64,000 nucleotides of DNA from Nymphaea colorata (lineage: Eukaryota; Streptophyta; Magnoliopsida; Nymphaeales; Nymphaeaceae). The stretch is from positions 10,034,571-10,098,570 of the forward strand of contig NC_045151.1 of the NCBI RefSeq assembly GCF_008831285.2. Direction: 5' to 3'. Within the stretch, counting starts at the first letter, position 1; each line of letters begins with the position of its first letter. The translations under genes were made by a program, and so were the position numbers. Under the pieces are notes generated by a model. The model saw only the letters and a list, made by a program, of their open reading frames with translations, was not told where the DNA came from and made no database searches. Positions 23,246 to 33,425 of this stretch are shown here, piece after piece.

Positions 23246-24574
23246 TCAACAGGAAAGATTGTTGGTTCCATAGCTGATAGAACGCAAACTAGAATCAGAC
23301 ATGTTTGTCATCCATCTTTTTGGTCCACCAGTTTCACTCAATATGTTGTATGCAAAAGAAGCGCCTGCTGAACCAACAACTTCCATATCGCATGGAATTG
23401 AAGTTCCTAACTTCATCAGTTTCTGCGTCCTCTCAAGCACAATTAGGCTGGAAAATGTAGAGAAGCTATTGCCCACGAATACATCTGCTCTCAAGCAGAC
23501 ATCATAATCTATTGCGGACTGTACAAGGTATGGATACTTTTTATAGATATCCCAAACTCCCAATTTCTTCTTCTCAAATGGAACGATGCCTTCTTTCCAA
23601 CCAGTCAAGATTGATGAGTCTTCTAAGAGATCATCAGCAACAGCTAGATACACCACAACAGGCAGCTTCAGACTGCTAATATCCGCCACCCTTTCCATAA
23701 CCTCCTCCTTGTTACTGCAAATCTGTCTTATGTTGGACCTCTGCTCGAGATTCTTACAGTGTATCATCCAATCTTTCTCCACTCTCATGTGGACTGCAAC
23801 ATAAGGTGCTGGTACTTGTGTAGAAGGCGCATTTCTCTCCATACTGTTACCAAGATTCCTGAGTTTGGAAACAACCTTTGTCGCTTCAGATGCTATTTCA
23901 TCAACTAAAACCAGACATTCGAACACTGTTGCATAATCCTTGACTGGCCAATGGTCATGCCAAAGAAAAGGGTTTTTACCAACAATCTTTATGACCTCAT
24001 TCTCGTCAATTGGGTTCTCTCTGAACTCTTTCAACTGTGTCAAATCTCTCTCCAAAGTCCACCTTCTCCCCTCCCCTTTTTTGAGCAGGAATGGCTTGCT
24101 TTGATTCGAAAGGCTTGAGAACCGGCCAAGCTGAACAAACCCATGACAGTGAAAATTAAACTTATCAAATGAGAATAGCTTGTCAAAGTCCATAGGCTCC
24201 AAACGTTCAATTTCCTTATAGAATAACGAAGCACTGAAGCTCGGCATCAAGAGTGTCCGGTTTAAAAACCTTGCAGTCAAACAAGCTCTAGCAAAGGCGA
24301 TCTTTTGATTGTTTAAGCCCCAAACCATCTGAGGAACTACCAAAAATTTGTCTCTCCTAACTCCTACGCTAGAGTCAAGTGAGGAACCAGGAACCCAATT
24401 GAAGTATCTCTGTCCGGTTCCGATGAACTCATAGAATGAACCCATTATGAACGTTCGAAGGACAAGAGCAATGAAGATCATCAGAAGACATGTGGAGATC
24501 AGTGACTTGAACCGTTGGCTGCATGCCAACTTCACGCATTTCTCGTCCAGTGAATCCATGGAAATATAGATCAA
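23246..24574 (-). CDS. O-fucosyltransferase-family protein, Golgi type II membrane protein
   Basis: This is an intact single-exon frame of 442 residues (437 from the second ATG at 24559, MDSLDEKC). The first ATG has A at -3 and the second has G at +4, so the start is undecided. It has a short basic cytosolic tail, a membrane anchor at about residues 25-41 and a lumenal catalytic region. HMRVEKDW at 262-269 fits the HxRxExD motif of GDP-fucose protein O-fucosyltransferases. FVGNSFSTFSSL at 366-377 fits the second conserved nucleotide-sugar-binding motif. PQMVWGLNNQKIAFARA at 81-97 matches the plant-type N-terminal motif, where members usually have GGxNxQ. The family transfers fucose from GDP-fucose to proteins or cell-wall glycans in the Golgi. 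It looks closest to the plant group around Arabidopsis SUB1 (At4g08810), from memory. Acceptor unknown. Confidence 0.88.
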   Translation of the reverse strand: MIYISMDSLDEKCVKLACSQRFKSLISTCLLMIFIALVLRTFIMGSFYEFIGTGQRYFNWVPGSSLDSSVGVRRDKFLVVPQMVWGLNNQKIAFARACLTARFLNRTLLMPSFSASLFYKEIERLEPMDFDKLFSFDKFNFHCHGFVQLGRFSSLSNQSKPFLLKKGEGRRWTLERDLTQLKEFRENPIDENEVIKIVGKNPFLWHDHWPVKDYATVFECLVLVDEIASEATKVVSKLRNLGNSMERNAPSTQVPAPYVAVHMRVEKDWMIHCKNLEQRSNIRQICSNKEEVMERVADISSLKLPVVVYLAVADDLLEDSSILTGWKEGIVPFEKKKLGVWDIYKKYPYLVQSAIDYDVCLRADVFVGNSFSTFSSLIVLERTQKLMKLGTSIPCDMEVVGSAGASFAYNILSETGGPKRWMTNMSDSSLRSISYGTNNLSC

Positions 24575-24699
24575 TCATATTTTCCTCTCTCCAAAAGCCA
24601 TGAAGTGAAAATTCAGGGATTCTGCTTCCCTTGGTATCACCAATCAGGTCCAACGAAATTCAGCTTCACTCCACACCACGAAGTAGCAGAAAACGATTG
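24575..24699 (-). other. Likely 5' UTR with a 3' splice site
   Basis: On the minus strand, TTTTCTTTCTTTCAACAG (ending at 24700) is followed by the leader that carries the O-fucosyltransferase ATG. The polypyrimidine tract and CAG make a strong plant acceptor, so an intron may interrupt the 5' UTR. A possible partner donor lies at 29311-29312. Confidence 0.45.
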
Positions 24700-26301
24700 C
24701 TGTTGAAAGAAAGAAAATTGACATAAGCTTTCTCACAGAGAACTTTGTATCCTATTCAGGATTCTAGTGTTCATGGCATATTCCATGAACAGAGCAAAAA
24801 AAATGGAAAATGATGACAATAAATTTACAAAAACTGCAATTTTTTTTTAATGTACCGAGAACTTGTGGCATCGTAGCCCAAGAAACCCATCAAATTTCTC
24901 CAAAGAAAAGCAACGCTATCCCACCACCCACCAAATCAAAGATGCTAATTATCAAGAAAAGAAACGAGGCAACTACCTTACATCACAGGGTCACCAGAAA
25001 AAAAAAAGTTAATTACTCGCCTTCAGCAATTTTCCAGCCAGAATTAAGTTTCAACACAACTATGAACCAAGGAGAGATGAAAAAATGAAAAACAATGGCG
25101 ATGGCAGTGTGGAGATGTTGACATTCATTGTCCCCTTTCTTTCGGAAGAATGACATTTATTGTCGTATAATATTTTACCAATATGTGAATAAGAAAAGAA
25201 TTAACCAATGACCAGAAAAACATTATATTTCACCAAAAGCAACAGAAAAAACCAGAAACTTGGGATGAAAAAATAGATCCTGCAAGAAAGGCTTCCAAAA
25301 ATCTGAAAGTGCACATTGGATGTGTTGGGTTTCTCTGAACAGCAAAAGATAAAAAGGAAGAAAAGAAAAGAACTCTTTCTTGACCGACCAAAATTTTCAT
25401 TCATAAACCGAGAGCAAAAAGAAAGAAAGAACCCATGAAGGAATGATCAGAGGAGAGGATAACTTTAACAATTGACTTGTCATGCGAATAAACACCAAAG
25501 GCCAAAGATGATATATTGCACCAACATGCTTTTGAATACAAACTAGCTAGTTGCCTAGTTGATCACAACATTGGAAATTAACAAATTTAAACCAGTGACC
25601 ATATACGTTTAACAAACAAGATAACATTAAATGGACAAATAGACAAAGTGTCCTGCAATCAAATGGTATGCAAGGAATGGTTAGATAGATGGACGTGTCT
25701 GTGGTTAGCTGCATCTTATGAACAAACTAGTATGTATCAAGTTGAGTTTGACCATGGTTCTACAAACATCACTGCTGCAGCTAAGTCTATCTGCTATAAA
25801 TGTTATGAATACTCAAGATTTTTGTGCAGAAATAGGGCAGCTGATGTGGAGGAATGCAAAATCTGGTTAAAGTTGAGATTTATCCCAGACCCTTGCAGAA
25901 GTGAAAAGTCTTGAAGTTGGAAAACAGCACCCTAGAGAGAGAACCAGAAAAGAAGCACATAAGCTAAATATTTACAAACTAAATAACTAAACTTGCACGA
26001 CGAGAATGGTATCATGACTTCACTGATTAAGACAAGAGTAAAGTCAAATCAATCAACTTATATTTATCTTCTTATGCAAAACAGATGATAAATGCTTAAT
26101 CTTCGTTGTAAGCACTGCAACTGCAATAAACGAAGTTTTAGGAGAATCAAATATATATATTAATAAAAAAAGACAAAATTTTGAGATCTTTACCTGATGC
26201 AATTTCATAAATTCAGAAAGCATCATCCTAGTAGTCAAACGCATGCCTAGCCCCTAGATGCTTACCTCAAAAAACTAGGCTGGGCCACCTAGACACCTAA
26301 G

Positions 26302-26439
26302 TCAAAATAAGCTGTAACTTAAATGTGTAAATAGTGCCTCATAAAAATTCGAAATAGCACCAGCCTGAGATCAAAATAAGCTGTAACTTAAATGTGTAAT
26401 CAGTGCCTCATAAAAATTTGAAATAGCGCCAGCCTGAGA
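26302..26439. repeat. 69-bp tandem duplication
   Basis: TCAAAATAAGCTGTAACTTA begins both units (26302 and 26371), and both end near CACCAGCCTGAGA or CGCCAGCCTGAGA. The units differ at only a few positions. Confidence 0.9.
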
Positions 26440-27944
26440 CAAGTATCACTTTTCATGTGTCAAAGTTTTATTAGATGACTGCACCAAAAACCATGACGAA
26501 CTAGTTCTACTACTAGATGGTCTCTGCGATTCTTTTACTCAAGCCCATTTATGTCACAGATGAAGAGCGAGATCAGCCTGAAGAATGATCCTGTCTGTGC
26601 AACTCATCACACATGATAGATGAGCAATATCCATAGGATAACTCTAATCTGATCAATCCACTTCAAAAAAATGTCTGCAGCCTGTTTTCTTCAGCAGTCT
26701 TATTGAAAGGCAGTAAAAGGTACTAGGACATGCAGACAACCAAGACCGCTGGATTGGCAAAATCAGACTTCCCAATCTCAAAAAGGAAAGCCGACAACAA
26801 TAGGGACAGTACCTGTGTGTGTGTGTGTGAATCAACTCTGAACAACCAACCTTGCCAAGACCCTTTGCCTTTCTTTTTTCTTTTATTTTTCAGAAAAGCA
26901 AGGCTGCATAATGAAAAGAGCAAGCATGAGTCGACTAAAATGTACTAAATCACTGTAGTTGGTGAGCTGAGCACACAAGCTTTCACATATTTCATAGAGC
27001 TCTCAAGTATGATTTGGCATGGAAGGGGGTGCATTTTATAAAGAACAGAAGGACAAAACAGAAAACAGAGATCCCTTCTGTACCATCTACTCAAAATGGA
27101 CAATCAGGATCAGAAATGCGCAAATCCGCTGAGTGGTAGTCAAATTTTCACTGTCCATTTATTCAAACCAGTCAGAAGATGGACAATCAGCCCGCAGGCC
27201 TAGCAAGGGACAAAGAAAGAAGCCTCCTTTAGCTGCAGATTACAGGAAAAACAATGCGCCAGCACAAGGGAAACACTGTGGAGGCAGCGACCATGTTTCA
27301 ACTGTTCACAATGAGAATTAGATCTGCCACTTCTAGGGTCAAGTTCTCTAACCATAGCCAAGGCTAAAGCGTAACTCAAAAGTCCAAAAGCTAAAAATTT
27401 CCACTCCTCTCTTTTGGGGTTTATTTACTGAGCTTGACCAAGACACCCCAAAGATTCATGAAATTCTAACATATATTTCATGTTACCAAACATCTTCTAA
27501 AGATTAAGAGACTGAGGGCATGTCCATAAGTACCTTTTTCTACTTGGTTGCAAATTTCGAACTACCAAACCAAAACTATCCTCTATCTCAGTCCAGAAAA
27601 TATATCTTCAGGTTTCAGATTGTGTACTTTATTTAACAGAGGTATGTAGCAGCATGGAGAAATATTAATTAGCACTTGCTCTCTTTGATTAATAACATAA
27701 TAAATGAAACACAAACGTTTGAGATATAAAGCTTGCCCCTATATCTCCTTCTAGAGGCAGCTATGTGGTATTTAGATGGAAAATCAGCAAGTTAAGTGGA
27801 TCAAAATGCTCTAAACTTCACAGATATCTCTACAATGGTGCAGAGAGCTGCCAACATGGTGTGCATTGCGAATATGTCTTCTAAAGGCTCGCAGTTTTAG
27901 TACTTTATGTTCCACTTACTGAGCAATTGAGAGAGAGAAAGAAG

Positions 27945-27946
<2 letters not shown>

Positions 27947-27992
<46 letters not shown>

Positions 27993-28000
27993 AGAAGAAG
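27947..28000. repeat. (AG)n then (AGA)n microsatellite
   Basis: About 21 AG units followed by four GAA triplets, preceded by shorter GA runs from 27930. Confidence 0.95.
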
Positions 28001-28561
28001 GGGTTTTATTTGGCAAAGGTAAATGACTGAAGCAAAAAGTGAAAAACCAAGAGCCAAAATCCTAAGGCTTGTTAAGCCTCGAGACTCGAATCTTTTTACT
28101 TTTTATGACCAAAGTTGCCCAAATGATAAAAAGACTATCACGGAGGCATGCACAATTCGAACTTCAACTTGCAAAATGAGAAAAGTAAATAACCTTATGA
28201 AGAATCGTACTAAATTTTGAAGCACAATAGAAAAAACTGAGAAAACCATAGATTGCAGCATTTCTTTTTTGAAGACCAATGCATAGGAGATTCCTTGCCA
28301 CCAGGTCCACTCGATGTTACTTTCCTAGAGAAAAGCAAAACAATAATAGTTTTCTTGAATAAATGTTTCACAAAAATGATGCTGTTTTTTCATTATCACA
28401 ACAAACTGCCTTGTTTTGCATAACCTGGATATCAAAATCCTGTACACAGATCAGTATTCTTACTGGTTGATCTGATCAGAGTTATTAGTTTTACTTTTAC
28501 ATTCTTATATTCGAGTAAATATGAAAGGTGAAAGCAAATCAAATCGTTATTTTTAAGAGCA

Positions 28562-28706
28562 TTCAGTGATGAAAGAAATAAAAATCAAGAAATCGTTCAG
28601 TGATGAAAGAAATAAAAATCAAGAAATCGTTCAGTGATGAAAGAAATAAAAATCAAGAAATCGTTATTCTTACGAGCATTCAGTGATGAAAGAAATAAAA
28701 ATTAAA
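28562..28706. repeat. 34-bp repeat, three tandem units plus a fourth
   Basis: TTCAGTGATGAAAGAAATAA starts at 28562, 28596 and 28630 (exact 34-bp period), then again near 28679 after a 15-bp interruption. The first three units are identical. Confidence 0.92.
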
Positions 28707-29098
28707 ATGCTCTAAAATTCAAAGTGCAATGCGCAGAAAACAAAAGACTAAACAAACATTAACCCTTCCTAAAGCCCTATGGCCACCAAGGCGTAACTTG
28801 GAAGAGTAGAGCAGAATGTTCCTTTTCTAAATGACATGAAAGAAAAGAATATATTGTGACACACAACATTGGCTATTGGGCCCCATAAATGAATCCACCG
28901 AGGAACGTAAGGCAAGGAACCAGAAAGATACGGAATCACTTCTTCTTCGCTCCCTGAAGAACAGGCTGAATGAGCAGACAAATCCAATGAGGAAAGAGAT
29001 GCTTACACACTAGAACAGAACGAGGGAAGATCCCAGCTCAAACCTAGGCTACGGCCAAAAAAAGGCCATGAAGCCTAGGTCGTTTTCTTGAATCTGTG

Positions 29099-29262
29099 AG
29101 AGATTCTCATGCTAAAACTGATAAAACCAGATCTCTCTATCATAGATTAACAAGGCGGAGATTCAAGCTTATATCATTTCTATGAAGAATCTCGTACTAA
29201 AACTGATAAAACCAGATTTATATATCATAGATTAACACGGCAGAGATTCAAGCTTCTTATCT
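29099..29262. repeat. About 100-bp tandem duplication
   Basis: Both units contain CTAAAACTGATAAAACCAGA, TATCATAGATTAACA and GAGATTCAAGCTT in that order (about 29110-29190 and 29200-29262). Confidence 0.85.
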
Positions 29263-29310
29263 GGGAAGGAATTTTAAAATTTGAAGAAGAAAATAAATGC
29301 GGCTAAACGT

Positions 29311-29600
29311 ACCTTCTCTACCGTCCTCTCTTCCTCTATTGCTCAATCCCTCATCTACTCCCTTCCTCCCTCGTCTCTTCTATCTCGTTCTTCGTTCTTC
29401 CTCTTTCCGCCTTCACCTCTCCCGCTCAGTCTCCCCGTTCTCTCTCCCTGTCTTCCGCTCTCTCTCTCTCCCCCAAACCACTTTTCCTCAGAAAAGGAGG
29501 AGGAAAGCGGCGGTATGCTCGACAAGTCCTCCTCTCTCACCAAACTTTCAAAATCAATCCAAATATTATGTAATATTTCAAAGAAAATGACTTTTGTTTT
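29311..29600 (-). other. Pyrimidine-rich block; possible non-coding first exon
   Basis: The plus strand is strongly CT-rich at 29310-29480. On the minus strand GAGAAG is followed by GTACGTTTAG, a strong 5' splice site (GT at 29311-29312). This could be the donor for the 5' UTR acceptor at 24700. Alternatively the CT-rich plus strand is itself a leader, with an ATG at 29515 and an acceptor-like TTTTGTGTTGCAG near 29610. Neither reading has protein support. Confidence 0.25.
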
Positions 29601-29770
29601 TGTGTTGCAGCGGATTTTCAGGACTTGGGAGGACAGTTTCAGGCGATTCCCTGCGGGTAAAGGAAGCGGGCAGTGACTGTCAAAAAGACAAGGAAGGCAG
29701 CGTTTGGACAAAAAGAAAAAAAAAAAAAAGTAAAATATAAAGGCAGGGAGGGTAAGGTGAGTACTGGTGG

Positions 29771-31990
29771 CCATGGCCGTACCGATGCCATTTTTGAAAG
29801 AAATTATAAAAAGACTTCGTTCTTTCGATGACCGGAAAGAGAATCTGTTGCAGAAGAAATTCTTCTGCTGGATGTCAGGGACGTACTCTGTCACTCCAAA
29901 CACGCTGCGGCTGTGAGTTAGTGTGAAGATGGTACAGGTCCGCCATTAATGGATGTTGACTCCCACTTTTCCATCCGGCTGGTTGAGACTTGAACCCCGT
30001 GAATGTTTCCTTATCCTTCCGCTTTACCCTCCGCACATGACACAACGCCCGAGCACCAGGACGTCAGTTCCTGTCACAACCTTGAGATACCACCGCTGCA
30101 GCCTCTGACACAATTTATCGTTTTGCCCTTTTTGTTTTTAAAACATGAATTTCTCAACCAAGCATTAATATGGCAGATAAATTTATAAGCTTTTGAATTT
30201 TCTTTGGTTTGTACTTGTCACAAATATATTTTAAATTGAAATTCTTAGTTCGTTTAAACTTACGATCTACCAAATCATAAACAATCTAAAATCTATAGTG
30301 ATCACCAACCTTAAAATATAAAGTTATCAAACACAAACTTTATTATTAAATACAAATTAATTTATTTTTTTTTAAATTTTTTCATGGGTTTAAAGTTGTA
30401 CCTTCATGATGGGATTTCAAACTATGGCACGACCAACGAACAAAGTAAAGTTTTTATGTAAAGATTCTTGTCAATTTGTTTTTCACGTACTTGGGAACTA
30501 GGATGGGAATCACAAGCGAATGGTATATAAAACGTTATTAAAATAGTACACATTTTGTCATGTGAAAAGAAAGAGCCGAAATGATAGTTTGTTCCTTGTC
30601 GTACCTGTCGTTCATTTAAGAGGGGGGTTTGATGGCTACATTTTAACGTTAAAAGATGGACCACATATGTGCTCGTTTGGCCTCAACCATTTACTATTGA
30701 TTTACACTGAAGTGATCAATAAATAAAAAATACGATGAGCCTTATTATTCATACTAAGATGAGGGACAAGCTTCTTAATGTATCTTATCTCCCATTTCTT
30801 TGGTATTAAACGGAGAGCACATGATACATAAGAAAATTTTTTGAAAAGAGTATTTTTTTATGAGCTTTACTCTTTTCTAAGAAAGTTAAAAGCTTTCTTC
30901 CTTTCTCTTATTTCTTAAAAATACTACACTTTTTTTTTGCTTCAATTTACATGTTGGTGTCTTCTCTTTTACAATATATGATTTTTTTAGAATTTAAAAT
31001 GAATACCAACCACGCGTCACGGCGTTGCATTTAAAATAGTATCAAAGCGAGGCTACATTGAGAGGATCTCAATAGCATAGATTAAAATTTATATACTAAC
31101 ATGTTAAAAACCATATATTTAAAGGTGAACGGAAGATAGTCGAGTCTTAAATGAAACCATAAAATCTTATATTATTGCCGGGTTTGTGAAAAATGTTGGC
31201 AAAAACGCAAGGTAACCTTGATGTCGATGAATTTCCTGCTTTTTATCTAAAAAATATTTTATAAAATGTTTAAAAATATTAAAAGTATTTAGCATTTGAA
31301 AATCCCTCGGGAGCCGCCACCCACTTTTGTTTAAACGTTAAAAAACCAAAGCATTCACGTGAAGCAGCGGTCCTCTCTCCTCGAAACACCAATGATGAGT
31401 TGGAACCGTGTGGCCCGCATACCTAAACTGAATAATTAAAAAAAAAAAAAAAAGGAAGTACATTAATTAGAAAGAGCTTTTACCAACCACATCTGACTCC
31501 CTTACTCATCGAATTAAATAAACAAAATGCGACAAGTTTAATCTGCAAGAAACCTTGCAATGATTGTAGATAAAGTCACAATTCTTTTCCGGGAAACAAG
31601 TGGCATTAGTTCGAGGAGAAATTTCAGTTTCAGGCCTTCTCCTTAGTCGTTATAGCAGATACATGCCCCACAGGTTCCGTTCCATTGTTTTTTCATTCAA
31701 CCTTTTCTCCTCTGACAATATTGTCCTTTTAACTTAAAACAAAGATTTGCACCTTTACTTGAACAAAAAGAACACCAGTGTTAGTGTTGTTGTTCCCATT
31801 GACCGTAGCCTGTGGGCAATATAGAAAATAAGTTTTAATTAAGAGACGTAAGTAAAAGTGAGACTCATTAAAGAAAATCGGCAACGTGATATAATAAATG
31901 TTTACACTTGTGTGTAGGGTAAGCTAACGAATATTTCATTTTCATATATATATAACAGCTTAAACATTCCCTTTTTCTTGAAGAAAGAAG
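29771..31990 (+). repeat. Diverged direct duplication of about 2 kb, copy 2
   Basis: Partner of 19893-21960, in the same orientation, about 9.9 kb away. The best-preserved blocks are GACAATATTGTCCTTTTAAC (near 31715), ACAAGTGGCATTAGTTCGAG (near 31600) and GATAGTTTGTTCCTTGTCG (near 30580). Coding potential is absent. The O-fucosyltransferase gene lies between the two copies. Confidence 0.8.
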
Positions 31991-32044
31991 CACTGCCTTG
32001 AGATCTGGATTGACTTATTTATAGCAAGTTATCGACTACACAAA

Positions 32045-32215
32045 ATCAAGCTCCAACTCAACTCGTTTAACTCATTTAACCCGTTTACGCATTAACTCAT
32101 TTAGTGTTAACTTGTGTAAGTATTAACTCGTTTAACTCGTGTAACTAGTTTAACTCATTTAACTTGCATAAACATTTACTCATGTAAGCGTTAACTCGTG
32201 TAACTTGTGAAAATT
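32045..32215. repeat. Degenerate short tandem repeat (TTAACTCGTTTAACTCAT type)
   Basis: AACTCGTTTAACTCATTTAA and variants with GTGTAA or GCATTAACTC recur about every 10-20 bp. The similar AACTCGAACTCGACTC and AACGGCTCGTTTATAAATGA that follow to 32420 look like a dispersed plant repeat. Confidence 0.65.
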
Positions 32216-32420
32216 TGTTTTTATCTTAAAAGTTAAGATCGGTGATTCAACCGGTTTTAGCAATGTTATATAGAGTACCTGTGCGAGTCGAATCGAGTTC
32301 CTGAAACTCGAACTCGACTCATTTATCATTTTCAGTATATTTGTAAACGGCTCGTTTATAAATGAGTTGAGCATGAGCCGAGTTTTTTTGAGTGAGTTCG
32401 AGTAGAGCCCATGTTGGCTG

Positions 32421-33302
32421 GGCTCTTTGTGAAGTCCTATTGTGAAAATATGGCCATAGTTGGCATCTCTACGAATGCATTAAATTGTCCGTGTATCTAC
32501 AAATCATCGAATCACATGTTTTAATTTGGCATGTACGTGATTATTTTCAAGTCTAACAAAAGAGAAAAAACCAAACGGTTGCGATCATGGTTAAAATACA
32601 CGAACATAATATAATCTTTAAGTCACATCAAGTTATATGTATTTAACAGTGTGAACATATCACTTCGACTTTGGTAGAAAGGGAGCACAATGCCTTTAAT
32701 TCTTTTGGGAATCTCCATTTTATACATAACATACTAATGATAACATAAATTAGCACATACCAGATAAAAAAATAAATATATTAACTCAACTAAGATAAAC
32801 AAGTATACTTGAAAATGAAGTATCACAAAAAATATTACTTACTATACATGCTTAATAGATATTATACTTAAAAATTTATTTAAAAATATAATAGAAAATT
32901 AAATATCAAACTAACAAAATTAGTTTCAACGAAAAAAATAAACATACCTAACGTCATCTAATTTTGCTATGCAACTACTCGATCCTCAACTATGATAGGA
33001 TACAAAGGAATATGATCAAATGCTATATATGTGACACAAATTCAATAAATTTCAAACAAGTAGATAAATCAGTTTCATAATTTTTGAATAACTTTGATAC
33101 CATGTCACTAGCTTGTTTGGTCAAATGACATGGAGTAACATCATTAAAAGCTCGTACTTGTTGATTTAAGCTGCTTAACATATCACAAATAAAAACATCC
33201 CCCGAAGACTTTTTCTCCTTCACCTTGATAAAGGTTGGTTGCATTGTGAATTATTCATGGGATCATCAATATTATTTGCATGAAATATCTTTGGTGCAGG
33301 CG
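32421..33302. other. AT-rich spacer
   Basis: No gene recognised. A 73-codon minus-strand frame at 33023-33244 is lone and unrecognised. Confidence 0.55.
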
Positions 33303-33425
33303 ATTTTTTATGAGAAAAACTGAATTAAAGTTTTTAAATTTTAATAAGGAATGAAATATTATTTTTCAAAATTTTTATATAAAACAATTAAAGAATGGGA
33401 TGAGGTCCCCCTTGGCTTCGCCCCT
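33303..33425. repeat. Dispersed repeat family R1, copy 3
   Basis: CTGAATTAAAGTTTTTAAAT, GAATGAAATATTATTTTTCA and TTTTTATATAAAACAATTAA, ending with CCCCCTTGGCTTCGCCCCTC. This is the clearest copy of the C-rich end. Confidence 0.65.

Larger units (their letters stand above)
24700..29310. other. Spacer or long 5' UTR intron; no coding gene seen
   Basis: AT-rich, with many stops and several short tandem duplications listed separately. The 88-codon frame at 25648-25914 (Cys-rich, with ICYKCYEYSRFLCRNRA) matches nothing I recognise and is not called. If the distant minus-strand donor is used, all of this is intron of the fucosyltransferase gene. Confidence 0.4.

Noticed and set aside
28562-28706. 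Possible CRISPR-like array (34-bp repeats)
   Set aside because: Units are directly adjacent with no spacers, in a plant nuclear genome. It is a simple tandem duplication.
29281-29676. Plus-strand frames in the CT-rich block as a small protein gene
   Set aside because: Composition alone explains them, and the protein is low-complexity Ser/Leu/Pro. A non-coding exon or leader is as likely.
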